64,000 nucleotides of DNA from Pelobium manganitolerans (GCF_003609575.1 NZ_MBTA01000001.1:186001-250000), one strand, 5' to 3'. Shown: positions 9,595 to 16,909, numbered from the stretch's first letter. The notes: generated by a model not told the origin, from the letters alone. Numbers and translations: made by a program.

Positions 9595-9966
9595 TTAGAA
9601 CGGTAGGTCGTCATCAGCACCAGCGTCAGATGAAATATCTACCGTTGGGATGCTGGGTGCTGCCGCGGCAGATGATGGCTCTGCGGCGCCTAACACGTTA
9701 ACCTTCCATAGTTGCAGGGTGTTGAAATATTGCTTTTCACCTTGCTTGTTGGTCCATTCTCTTCCTCTTAAATTGAAGAAAATTTCTACATCTTGACCCA
9801 CGCTTAAACCGTCTAGCAAAGCTACGCGGTCCTGAGTTGCTTCAAATTTCACAAATTCCGGATACTGAGGGTTTTCAGCGTACTCAACCACCAATTCCCT
9901 TTTTCTGAATGTTTCAGTTACGTTTATTACGTCTGATACGAAATGTACTTTGCCTTTAATATCCAT
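9595..9966 (-). CDS. DUF3127 protein with SSB-like C-terminal tail
   Basis: A 123-residue cytoplasmic protein from the ATG at 9966; a longer reading would need a TTG at 9990. Residues 1-92 match the DUF3127 pattern: MDIKGKV at the start, GQDVEIFFNLRGREW in the middle and FNTLQLWKV at the end, read as an OB-like beta barrel. Then comes a low-complexity Ala/Ser/Pro linker (about 93-112) and an acidic tail ending DDDLPF. That order, OB-like domain then disordered linker then DDD-hydrophobic-P-F, is the same as in single-stranded DNA-binding protein. The role is unknown; an SSB-related task is inference. It is divergent from the rRNA methyltransferase, with 60 bases between the starts. Confidence 0.8.
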   Translation of the reverse strand: MDIKGKVHFVSDVINVTETFRKRELVVEYAENPQYPEFVKFEATQDRVALLDGLSVGQDVEIFFNLRGREWTNKQGEKQYFNTLQLWKVNVLGAAEPSSAAAAPSIPTVDISSDAGADDDLPF

Positions 9967-10026
9967 AGTTCTCGTTTGAATCTGTTTCAAATCTCTAAAT
10001 TTTATTTCAGTAAATTGCGCTCCCTT

Positions 10027-11208
10027 ATGCTACAAGTTTTCAACACTCCACAAAAGGTAATTGTCACCTGCAATAAAAGATTAGCCACCTACCTTGAAAC
10101 AGAGGTCCGCGAACTGGGTTTTAAGCCCGAAAGAGTTTTCCCCACCGGCGTGGAGCTACAAGCATCTTTAAATGATTGTATCCGCCTGAATCTCAACTTA
10201 AGATGTGCGAGCCAGGTTTTATACCGCATTGCTGATTTTAAAGCCGAAAACCCCGATGAGCTGTACCAAAATCTCGTAAAAATTGAGTGGGAAAAGCTGA
10301 TAGATTTTAGTGGATATTTTTCTGTAACCTCTAATGTGGATAACCCCCACATTAACACGCCGCTGTTTGCGAATGTGAAAGTGAAAGACGCCATTGTTGA
10401 CCGCATTAAGCAAAAGCATAAGATAAGGCCGGATTCTGGCCCGGATTATTCTAAAGCCGTGATCCATTTGTATTGGCGCAGAAACGAGGCAGAAGTTTTT
10501 ATAGACAGCTCGGGCGAAACCCTGGCCAAACATAGCTATCGTAAAATACCCGGCAAAGCGCCTATGTTAGAGGCATTGGCATCTGCCTGTGTGCTGGCCA
10601 GCAAATGGGACAGGCAGTCGGCTTTTGTTAACCCCATGTGCGGTTCTGGCACTTTAGCCATAGAAGCCGCCATGATTGCCACCAAGCGCGCACCCGGTTT
10701 GTTGCGCATGAACTACGGTTTTATGCACATTTTAGGTTACGATGAGGAAGTGTTTTTAGCCGAGCGCAAACGCATAAAAGAGCAGGTAATTAAACATTTG
10801 GATTTTAAAATTATTGCCAGTGACATTTCAGAAAATGCGGTGGATATTTCATTTAAAAACGCGCGCACAGCTGGTGTGGACCATTTGATAGATTTCCAAG
10901 TTTGCGACTTTGAACACACTGATGTACCACAAGGCGCAAAAGGCGCTGTAATGTTTAACCCCGAATATGGCGAACGTTTGGGCCAACAAAGCGAACTGGA
11001 AATTACCTATAAACGCATTGGCGATTTTATGAAACAGCAGTGCAAAGGTTATAAAGGTTACGTTTTTACCGGCAACCCAGATCTGGCAAAGAAAATAGGT
11101 TTAAAAGCCTCCCGCAAGATTGAGTTTTACAATGGAAAATTGGATTGCAGGATGCTGGAATACGATTTGTACGACGGCAGTAAACGGGAAAAACCACGCG
11201 AAAATTAA
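10027..11208 (+). CDS. THUMP-domain class I RNA methyltransferase (RlmL/YpsC type)
   Basis: Probable 23S rRNA guanine-N2 methyltransferase, 393 residues from the ATG at 10027. An upstream in-frame reading from 9943 would run through the promoter region of the divergent gene and is not used. The N-terminal THUMP domain covers about residues 40-165. The Rossmann methyltransferase domain follows, with SAM-binding FVNPMCGSGTL (200-210), ASDISENAV, and the catalytic N-x-x-Y motif as NPEYGERLG (311-319). Glu replaces the usual second Pro of NPPY; I believe this is common in the phylum. Its stop codon overlaps that of the convergent acyltransferase gene. The exact target base is not visible. Confidence 0.88.
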   Translation: MLQVFNTPQKVIVTCNKRLATYLETEVRELGFKPERVFPTGVELQASLNDCIRLNLNLRCASQVLYRIADFKAENPDELYQNLVKIEWEKLIDFSGYFSVTSNVDNPHINTPLFANVKVKDAIVDRIKQKHKIRPDSGPDYSKAVIHLYWRRNEAEVFIDSSGETLAKHSYRKIPGKAPMLEALASACVLASKWDRQSAFVNPMCGSGTLAIEAAMIATKRAPGLLRMNYGFMHILGYDEEVFLAERKRIKEQVIKHLDFKIIASDISENAVDISFKNARTAGVDHLIDFQVCDFEHTDVPQGAKGAVMFNPEYGERLGQQSELEITYKRIGDFMKQQCKGYKGYVFTGNPDLAKKIGLKASRKIEFYNGKLDCRMLEYDLYDGSKREKPREN

Positions 11209-11855
11209 TCCTCAAACGTAAAGCGCAGCTGGCTTTTTAAAGCTTGTTGGTGGTGTTTGTTAATTTGCTGCTTCAGTTTCTCAAACTCAAAACCCGTGTT
11301 AGTTCCACAATCTAAAGGATGAAAATATACAGAGGGTTTTGTGCTTTCAAAATACTCCACCAAGTTACTGCTCCAAATAAGTTGGCAATTGTTCTTAGTG
11401 TTAGAGATGATATGGTTAATGCCTTCTTTAGCCTCAATTTTGCGTACATGGCACGATTCTAAGTTGCCTTGCGGAAACATGATGACTACATTTCCGGGTT
11501 CGTTGAGTTTTTGGGCGGCGTAATCTAAACTTTGGTTAACATTTGCCTTGCCCGGCGAAACAGAAAAACAGCCTAAAAAACGTAGCCAAGGGTTCATTTG
11601 CATCTGCTTTTTTAAAACCATAATGTAAATTCCTTTAATAGGCTGTTGCTTATTAATTAGATTTACACATAAATAATTAGCCAAAAAGCCGTCTAAAAAG
11701 CTGAAATGGTTGCACATTAACAAATACGAGTGGTTGGGCTTTATCGCTATTTTATCTATCGATAACTTGTTGAAACGGCGTTTAACCACCCAGCTTATAA
11801 ATTTTGCGCCCATCAAAAAAATAGGACGCGGGTAGCTTTTAGCTTTGATAATCAT
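11205..11855 (-). CDS. Lysophospholipid-type acyltransferase (PlsC-like)
   Basis: A 216-residue membrane-associated acyltransferase. The catalytic HxxxxD motif is NHFSFLD (H50, D55). The second glycerophosphate-type block reads MFPQGNLE (126-133), with Gln where FPEG is usual. A hydrophobic N-terminal stretch (residues 10-24) may dip into the membrane. It is the last gene of the eight-gene FAS-like operon and overlaps the hydrolase gene by 4 bases (ATGA). In that setting it probably moves the finished acyl chain onto a lipid or other acceptor. Its stop codon overlaps the stop of the convergent methyltransferase gene, so there is no room for a terminator outside coding sequence. Confidence 0.85.
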   Translation of the reverse strand: MIIKAKSYPRPIFLMGAKFISWVVKRRFNKLSIDKIAIKPNHSYLLMCNHFSFLDGFLANYLCVNLINKQQPIKGIYIMVLKKQMQMNPWLRFLGCFSVSPGKANVNQSLDYAAQKLNEPGNVVIMFPQGNLESCHVRKIEAKEGINHIISNTKNNCQLIWSSNLVEYFESTKPSVYFHPLDCGTNTGFEFEKLKQQINKHHQQALKSQLRFTFED

Positions 11856-12673
11856 GAAAGCAAATTTGTTAAAGTTTGTGCAAAGTTTTGCTTTACCAAG
11901 TCGTGGTTTTCATCCAACAACACCTGTTTTGCATGTTCTATTTTTGGGATAGTGCCTTTCCCAATGCTCGCCGGATAGCTTTTGTCTCTTTTTCCAAAAA
12001 TAAAAATGCTAGGGATATCATGCTTATTCAGCTGCCGGATAAAAAGTGGAAGGTCTGTTTTTAAAAAGCGGAGGTACGTTGCACAGGCAAAAAAACTGAA
12101 ACGTAGCTCGGGCGTGGCAATTTCGCGGAATAAAATCTCATGCGCTTTTTTGTCGATAATTTTCCCTTTTTTTAACAGCTCAAGCAAGCGAATCATGGCT
12201 TTATCGCTTAAAGCCAAACGTTCCAGCAGCTTGTTGCCTATTTTGTTGGCGCTTAAAAAAGTGATGATGCGCCCGGGTTTAAGGTTAGATGGCGCCGCTG
12301 TTATATAGCATTCAATTTTCTCGGGAATTTTTTCGGCCAATGTGGCCGCATAAAAACTTCCCATAGAATAAGAAAGCAGCGAAAAACGCTCTATACCTTG
12401 CTCTCTGCAAAAATCGACAAACAGTTGTGCTAAATCTGCTTTGCTAATGCCGTTTTTAACGTGTTCAAGCTCGGTGTTTTGCAATACGGTCTGTTTATGG
12501 AAAAACAAATCGAACCCGTAAAACGTATATTGTTGTCCTAAACTTTCTTCCAACAAAGTGAATTGCCTGCCGTGCATCCCGTAACCATGAAAGCACAGCA
12601 TAGCTTTTGGTCCATTACCAAACTTGTAATAATGCAGCTTTACTAGCGGATGTTGGTAAAAATGGGAGGTCAT
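11852..12673 (-). CDS. Alpha/beta hydrolase in the FAS-like operon
   Basis: A 273-residue alpha/beta-hydrolase fold protein. Oxyanion-loop CFHGYGMHG is at residues 27-35 and the nucleophile elbow is SYSMG with S103; the first Gly of GxSxG is replaced by Ser. An acid-bearing strand FIFGKRDKSYP and a late DENHD with the catalytic His complete the triad. A cap region lies between about 150 and 215. No signal peptide. It overlaps the acyltransferase gene by 4 bases and follows the phosphopantetheinyl transferase gene by one base. A thioesterase-like role in releasing the ACP-bound product is inferred from context only; an esterase or lipase is possible. Confidence 0.82.
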   Translation of the reverse strand: MTSHFYQHPLVKLHYYKFGNGPKAMLCFHGYGMHGRQFTLLEESLGQQYTFYGFDLFFHKQTVLQNTELEHVKNGISKADLAQLFVDFCREQGIERFSLLSYSMGSFYAATLAEKIPEKIECYITAAPSNLKPGRIITFLSANKIGNKLLERLALSDKAMIRLLELLKKGKIIDKKAHEILFREIATPELRFSFFACATYLRFLKTDLPLFIRQLNKHDIPSIFIFGKRDKSYPASIGKGTIPKIEHAKQVLLDENHDLVKQNFAQTLTNLLS

Positions 12674-12674
12674 G

Positions 12675-13064
12675 TCAAAGATTTTCTTTCACCAAAGCCA
12701 CCGCCCACACATAATCACCATCATGGCTAAGGCTTAAACTAACCGATAAATTGTCGTAGTTTGATGGTAAATTCACGATAGGCTTACCTCCGATTTTCTC
12801 CCTTAAGATTTCAATCTTTTTGAAGGCTAAAGGATCCGGATTTAGTTGTTTTACAGCTTTGTAAACAGCTTCTTTGGCAGCCCATGTAGATGCGTAACGC
12901 AATAATGCAGGCTCAAACTGTTCGCAATAGGCCATTTCTTTATCCGTATAAACCTTTCGCTTAAAAAGTTCTTGATAAGATAGCTCAAACTGAGGCAAGT
13001 GAACCACATCGTTACCAATGGCAAACTCTTTTTCGTTAGCTATTTCCTTTATCAGCGAAAGCAT
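12675..13064 (-). CDS. 4'-phosphopantetheinyl transferase (AcpS-like)
   Basis: Transfers the phosphopantetheine arm of CoA to a serine of an acyl carrier protein. The 129-residue form starts at the ATG at 13064, one base after the enoyl-reductase stop; a TTG at 13076 is an alternative. Magnesium ligands of the family are visible: D19 in IGNDVV and E65 in WAAKEAVYKA. The C-terminal strand VSLSLSHDGDYVWAVAL matches the end of AcpS-type enzymes. Its place among an ACP, ketosynthase and reductases makes the operon ACP the likely substrate. It could also be the cell's general AcpS; whether another copy exists cannot be judged here. Confidence 0.87.
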   Translation of the reverse strand: MLSLIKEIANEKEFAIGNDVVHLPQFELSYQELFKRKVYTDKEMAYCEQFEPALLRYASTWAAKEAVYKAVKQLNPDPLAFKKIEILREKIGGKPIVNLPSNYDNLSVSLSLSHDGDYVWAVALVKENL

Positions 13065-13065
13065 A

Positions 13066-13875
13066 TTACTCGTCAATAGCTACGCCCATGATGTTAAAGC
13101 CACCGTCAACAAAATGAGTGTTGCCGGTAACTTTTTTAGATAAGTCTGAGAAATAATAAATGGCCGCATCGGCAACATCTGTTGCTGAAATATTGCCCAA
13201 AGGTGCGGTAAACTTGCCCATTTTACGCAGTTTGCGCACTCCGTTGATACCTCCGGCAGAGGTTGTCATCACTAAACCCGCCGAAATTGCGTTTACCCTT
13301 ACCCCACTTTTGCGGAAATAGCTGGCCAAATACAGCATAATATTTTCTAAAGCGGCTTTATTAATAGCCATGCCTGCATAGCCCGGGAACACCCTCTGCG
13401 ACGCGTTGTAGGTTAATGTTAACACAGATGCGTCTTTTGCTAAAAGCGGCTCCGCAACACGGCAAATCCGCAATAAAGAATAAGCGCTGATGTTGAAAGA
13501 ATCCATCAGCTCTTCAAAAGGAATATCGATATAGGAAGGCGCCGGCGCATCGGTACCCGGCAAACTGTAACACATTACGTTTTGGCTGCCAAAAGCAACG
13601 GCGTGCAAAACATAGTGGATAGGTCCTAGTTGTTTATGAATTTCACCCAAAAAGTCCTGAATTTCAGCTTCATTGCGCACATCAACTTCTGTAGCTAAGC
13701 TGCTTTCCATCCCGTTTTGCGCCATTAAATGCAAAACCTCTTCTTTGGTATCTGCCACATAGCTCAACACCACCTTGCAGCCCGATTGCTTTAGCTTTAA
13801 CGCGACCTGAAAAGCAATAGAACTATCGTTACGTACGCCAAAAACTACGGCGACTTTATCCTGGTTGTTGATCAT
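13066..13875 (-). CDS. Enoyl-ACP reductase, FabI-like SDR
   Basis: Reduces the trans-2 double bond of enoyl-ACP using NAD(P)H. The 269 residues follow the FabI pattern: cofactor loop GVRNDSSIA at 13-21, then Y156, Y166 and K173, which align by eye with E. coli FabI Y146, Y156 and K163 in the segments LTYNAS and YAGMAINKA. The late SAGLVMTTSAGGI loop is the substrate-binding flap region. It overlaps the ketosynthase gene by 4 bases (ATGA). A true enoyl reductase means the operon can make fully saturated chains, unlike polyene pigment clusters. It may be an extra copy or the main FabI of the cell. Confidence 0.87.
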   Translation of the reverse strand: MINNQDKVAVVFGVRNDSSIAFQVALKLKQSGCKVVLSYVADTKEEVLHLMAQNGMESSLATEVDVRNEAEIQDFLGEIHKQLGPIHYVLHAVAFGSQNVMCYSLPGTDAPAPSYIDIPFEELMDSFNISAYSLLRICRVAEPLLAKDASVLTLTYNASQRVFPGYAGMAINKAALENIMLYLASYFRKSGVRVNAISAGLVMTTSAGGINGVRKLRKMGKFTAPLGNISATDVADAAIYYFSDLSKKVTGNTHFVDGGFNIMGVAIDE

Positions 13876-15218
13876 TCTTTTGAAATAAGTATAGCACTAT
13901 TTGTACCGCCAAAGCCGTAATTTAAACAGGTAATGCTGTTAATTTCTTTAGCGAAACTTTGTTGGGGCAACAAATGGCGGTAAGCGGCCAAAGGCAATTT
14001 AGAACCTTCCCATTGTTCTTTTTGCTGGAAATTCTCTAACTCTTCATTCAAGTTATCGGAATTTAGGCAAGGCAAAACCTGTTGTTTTTGCAACATTAAA
14101 ACCGCAGCAATAAATTCTACTGCGCCTGCAGCGCCCAACATGTGCCCAAACTGTGATTTTGGTGCCGAAATATGGAAGTCTTTCTCGCCCAACACATCCA
14201 CCACGCTTAAAAGCTCAATGGCATCGCCAATTGGGGTTGATGTCCCGTGCACTTTCACCACATCCGGGCGTTTTTCTATTCCGCTCAACAAGCCTTTCCA
14301 CAACCTTTTTTGGCCGGCAAAAGAAGGGTAAAACATGTCGCCGTCGCCATCAGAATTGTTGAAATAGCTATCAACAACGGCTAAAATATTTGCGCCACGG
14401 GCTTTCGCCAATTCGTATTCTTCTAAACAAACAATGCCTGCACCAAAAGAACAAACAAAACCGTTGCGGTCTTTATCAAAGGGGCGCGAGCTTTTTGCAG
14501 GTTCAAATCCGCGACTTAAAATCTGCATAGCGTCAAAACCGATGAAAGTTTCTAACGAAGTGCCCTCCACGCCGCCCGCTACGGCACGGTCTTGCAAGCC
14601 GTATTTAATTAAGCGGTAGGCATAGCCGATATTTCCTAGGCCGGTTGCGCAGGCAGAGCCGATAGATTCGCAGACTCCTTTATTTTTAATCAAACAAGAA
14701 ACGTTTGCTGCATCGCGATAAACCATAGAGCGGTCCACGGTGTGCGAACCTGCAATACGGGTTTTTTTCCCTAAAACAAAAAAGTTGTGCCAGGCGTTCC
14801 GCTGGATTTCATGTCCTCCGCCACCAGAGCCTACCACCACGCCAGTGGCCTCAGATTGAGTTTCTTCTGTGGTCCAGCCTGCCATTTTTATCGCATCCAA
14901 AGCACCAAGCATAGCCCAAATACTGCCAATATCCGCCGTAGAAAGGTTAATATCCGGGATGCGGTTTAACAAATCCACATAAACCTCGGGATAATCAACC
15001 GCCAAAGGAGAATAAACCGGCTCTAAGTGCATCTCGGCCTCAGAAATATATCCCGAAACGGTAGAACGGATGTTTTTTCCGTGTGCGGTGGCTTTATCCC
15101 AAGTGCGTATTAAGCTTTGGTTGCCAAAGAGTTTATCGGCAAAATCATCTAAACTGTTGCAGGTGGGGAAAGCCCCGCCCATGCCTACTACGGCAACTTT
15201 TCGGCCTTTTTGCTCCAT
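13872..15218 (-). CDS. Beta-ketoacyl-ACP synthase (KAS II/FabF-like)
   Basis: Condenses acyl chains with malonyl-ACP. The 448-residue thiolase-fold enzyme has the complete Cys-His-His triad: C190 in SACATG, H324 in HGTSTPIGD and H359 in FGHMLGAAGAVE, with K355 just before. The opening VAVVGMGGAFP is closer in wording to ketosynthases of polyketide synthases than to housekeeping FabF, while the second half is FabF-like. An insert around residues 285-312 (NNSDGDGDMFYP) is unusual. No chain-length-factor partner is encoded nearby, so it probably acts as a homodimer. It begins immediately after the ACP stop codon, with no gap. Confidence 0.9.
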   Translation of the reverse strand: MEQKGRKVAVVGMGGAFPTCNSLDDFADKLFGNQSLIRTWDKATAHGKNIRSTVSGYISEAEMHLEPVYSPLAVDYPEVYVDLLNRIPDINLSTADIGSIWAMLGALDAIKMAGWTTEETQSEATGVVVGSGGGGHEIQRNAWHNFFVLGKKTRIAGSHTVDRSMVYRDAANVSCLIKNKGVCESIGSACATGLGNIGYAYRLIKYGLQDRAVAGGVEGTSLETFIGFDAMQILSRGFEPAKSSRPFDKDRNGFVCSFGAGIVCLEEYELAKARGANILAVVDSYFNNSDGDGDMFYPSFAGQKRLWKGLLSGIEKRPDVVKVHGTSTPIGDAIELLSVVDVLGEKDFHISAPKSQFGHMLGAAGAVEFIAAVLMLQKQQVLPCLNSDNLNEELENFQQKEQWEGSKLPLAAYRHLLPQQSFAKEINSITCLNYGFGGTNSAILISKE

Positions 15219-15479
15219 TTAGCCTCTTTCTTTGGTGCGCAAAATTAAATCTACAATATCTTTTACTTTAGACCCCAAATCGTCAATATCGTCATCCTCA
15301 AACTCCACATCAAACTTTTGCTCGGCTTTAGCCGCGATATTGATTAGCTCGGTAGATGGCGTATTTAAATCAGCAATAAAATCTGTTTCCTCTGTTACGT
15401 GGTTCAGTTTTTCCTGATCTATGGTACGTACGGTGCGTAAAATTTCTACTAAACCGTCAATAATTTCTTGTCTTTCCAT
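15219..15479 (-). CDS. Acyl carrier protein with atypical attachment loop
   Basis: An 86-residue acidic four-helix carrier protein. Counting back from the conserved helix III phrase KFDVEF, Ser42 falls exactly where the phosphopantetheine serine lies in standard ACPs. However, the usual D-S-L is P41-S42-T43, inside ADLNTPSTEL. The rest, DDDIDDLGSKVKDIVDLIL, is a normal end. It sits between the dehydratase (6-base gap) and the ketosynthase (no gap), and a phosphopantetheinyl transferase is in the same operon. I take it as a dedicated carrier rather than the housekeeping AcpP, which would be expected to keep DSL. Confidence 0.87.
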   Translation of the reverse strand: MERQEIIDGLVEILRTVRTIDQEKLNHVTEETDFIADLNTPSTELINIAAKAEQKFDVEFEDDDIDDLGSKVKDIVDLILRTKERG

Positions 15480-15485
15480 TGTTTT

Positions 15486-16037
15486 TTATTTGCTAAATAT
15501 ATCTTTTTTTAGGGCACGGCCGGTAACATCAAATAGTTCGGCTACCAAAGTAAATTCGGGGCTAAGCTGGTAATTCTCCAGCTTTTGCGCATCAAAATCC
15601 TTAAAATAATCATCTAAATTTAAATCTTTTGGCGCTTTGTAAATACGTCCGTCGGCCACCATTTGCCTAAACTTGTAAAACGTGATTTTGCCCAAACTTA
15701 CAAAGGTTTCACCTTCTTCTAAATAATTGTGGAAATATACGTTGCCAATGCTGATAAAGGCCGGTACAAATTTGTCTTTTAAATCAATTGGGGCGCAATT
15801 TTGTTTTTGGCATTCTAAAAAAGTAGCGCAAGAAACGATGGTGGCCTGGGCAAAAGCCTCAATTTGATCAACCCCGCGAAAAAGCCCAAAATGGTCTTTT
15901 ACATCTTGTGCTTTGGGTGTATAACTGGCCACAATGCCCACTTTAGGCTGGTGCCAGTGGTAACGGTTTAACAAGCGTTTGCTTGGGCCGTGCAGCAACA
16001 AGCTCTCGGGCGCGGTGCCTACTAAATTTTCTATCAA
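15486..16037 (-). CDS. Hotdog-fold 3-hydroxyacyl-ACP dehydratase-like protein
   Basis: A 183-residue protein that I read as a FabA/FabZ-type hotdog dehydratase. Residues 49-64 read HFGLFRGVDQIEAFAQ, matching HFPxxPxxPGVxxxEAxAQ with the catalytic pair H49 and E60 kept. The loop between them is three residues shorter and lacks the prolines. A second hotdog-like strand set follows (FVSLGKITFYKF). Start: the only in-frame candidate is a TTG at 16037, overlapping the ketoreductase stop by 4 bases, with a GGAGG six bases upstream (16044-16048) inside that gene's end. Loss of dehydratase activity, or a role as a thioesterase or scaffold, is possible. Confidence 0.72.
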   Translation of the reverse strand: MIENLVGTAPESLLLHGPSKRLLNRYHWHQPKVGIVASYTPKAQDVKDHFGLFRGVDQIEAFAQATIVSCATFLECQKQNCAPIDLKDKFVPAFISIGNVYFHNYLEEGETFVSLGKITFYKFRQMVADGRIYKAPKDLNLDDYFKDFDAQKLENYQLSPEFTLVAELFDVTGRALKKDIFSK

Positions 16038-16756
16038 AACAAACCTCCGTTAATATCTATGCAGCTTCCGTTGATGTAAGAAGCTTTATCCGACAGTAAA
16101 AAAGCAACCGTTTCTGCCACTTCATCGGCCTGCCCAAACCTTTGTGCAGGTATCATTTTTAAGTATTTTTCCTTTTCCGTTTCCGGGATGGCATCCGTCA
16201 TGGGGGTTTGGATAAAGCCCGGCGCAATGCTTAGCACACGGATCTGATGATCATGATAAACCGCGCCAACTTCTTTTGCTAATGACTTAGAAAAGGCAAT
16301 TAAACCCGCTTTTGTGGCCGCATAAACGGATTGAAAAGCGTTCCCGGTTTCTGCCACGCAAGAGCTGAGGTTAATAATTACCCCTTTCCCTTTTAAGCCA
16401 AATAACTTTACCGCAACTTTTGAAATGGTTATCGGCGCCTTTAAATTTACAGCAATCATGGCGTCAATGTCACGCTCGGGCTGGAAAGTAAGCGGTTTGT
16501 CCAACGCGATGCCGGCATTGTTGATGATAGCGAAAAGCTCGTCGCCATGCTCAGTTTTCAAAGCTTTACAAAAATTTTTCAGCTCTTCCGGGTCTGATAA
16601 ATCGGCGGCCAAAACATGATTACCTTCCCTTAATTCGGTGATGTTCTCTGCCTTTGAAGCGTGTAAAATGAGGGTGTAATCCGGATTTAGCTTCTTAGCG
16701 ATGGCCAAACCTAAACCTTTACTTGCCCCGGTAATTAAAACTTTGGGTTTGCTCAC
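16034..16756 (-). CDS. 3-oxoacyl-ACP reductase, FabG-like SDR
   Basis: Short-chain dehydrogenase that reduces 3-ketoacyl-ACP. With the GTG start at 16756 (MSKPKVLITG) it has 240 residues. The cofactor loop is GASKGLG (10-16), NNAG is at 79-82, and the catalytic S131/S132, Y145 and K149 lie in NLSS and YAATK. It ends SCIDINGGLF, the usual SDR C terminus. A longer reading from a TTG at 16780 is unlikely because that codon overlaps a good -7 promoter element (16778-16785). It is the first gene of the eight-gene FAS-like operon. Confidence 0.88.
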   Translation of the reverse strand: MSKPKVLITGASKGLGLAIAKKLNPDYTLILHASKAENITELREGNHVLAADLSDPEELKNFCKALKTEHGDELFAIINNAGIALDKPLTFQPERDIDAMIAVNLKAPITISKVAVKLFGLKGKGVIINLSSCVAETGNAFQSVYAATKAGLIAFSKSLAKEVGAVYHDHQIRVLSIAPGFIQTPMTDAIPETEKEKYLKMIPAQRFGQADEVAETVAFLLSDKASYINGSCIDINGGLF

Positions 16757-16777
16757 ATTTATGCGTTTGATGATTTT

Positions 16778-16785
16778 CAAAAATA
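16778..16785 (-). promoter_or_regulatory. -7 promoter element of the FAS-like operon
   Basis: On the minus strand the octamer TATTTTTG fits the Bacteroidota TAnnTTTG consensus. Transcription would begin near 16772, which places the GTG at 16756 about 15 bases inside the message and argues against the TTG start at 16780. No clear TTG is seen at the -33 distance; a 7-base-periodic tract occupies that region. Confidence 0.5.
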
Positions 16786-16796
16786 GGAATTTTAGA

Positions 16797-16892
16797 GAAG
16801 TATTAGGTAGGAAGTAGCGAGTGGTGAGTAGTGAGTATTAAGACTTCCAGGATTTTGAATTTTTACTTTTCCCTTTTGAATTTTTAAGATCC
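16797..16892. repeat. Heptad-periodic intergenic tract A
   Basis: The region between the divergent FAS-like operon and upp is built of 7-base units. From 16797 they read GAAGTAT, TAGGTAG, GAAGTAG, CGAGTGG, TGAGTAG, TGAGTAT, TAAGACT. From 16851 they read GATTTTG, AATTTTT, ACTTTTC, CCTTTTG, AATTTTT, AAGATCC. The unit sequence changes but the period stays 7. No complementary arm is evident. Two other tracts with the same period occur at 27896-28020 and 50739-50814. Confidence 0.7.
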
Positions 16893-16901
16893 AAAATTGC
16901 C

Positions 16902-16909
16902 TATATTTA
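16902..16909 (+). promoter_or_regulatory. Possible -7 element for upp
   Basis: TATATTTA differs from TAnnTTTG in the last base. A TTTG at 16875-16878 is 23 bases upstream. The upp ATG is only four bases after the element, so a transcript from here would be leaderless or nearly so. This is a weak call. Confidence 0.3.

Noticed and set aside
9943..10026. N-terminal extension of the THUMP methyltransferase
   Set aside because: The frame is open, but the extra 28 residues run through the divergent promoter region and the first codons of the DUF3127 gene and do not resemble the family's N terminus. The ATG at 10027 is preferred.
11205..16756. Aryl polyene/flexirubin or dialkylresorcinol pigment cluster
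   Set aside because: The presence of a FabI-type enoyl reductase and the absence of a chain-length factor, ammonia lyase, DarA/DarB-type enzymes, MMPL exporter and LolA-like genes do not fit those clusters.
16757..16780. TTG start for the ketoreductase
   Set aside because: It overlaps the -7 promoter octamer, so it would not be in the message. The GTG at 16756 gives a normal SDR N terminus.
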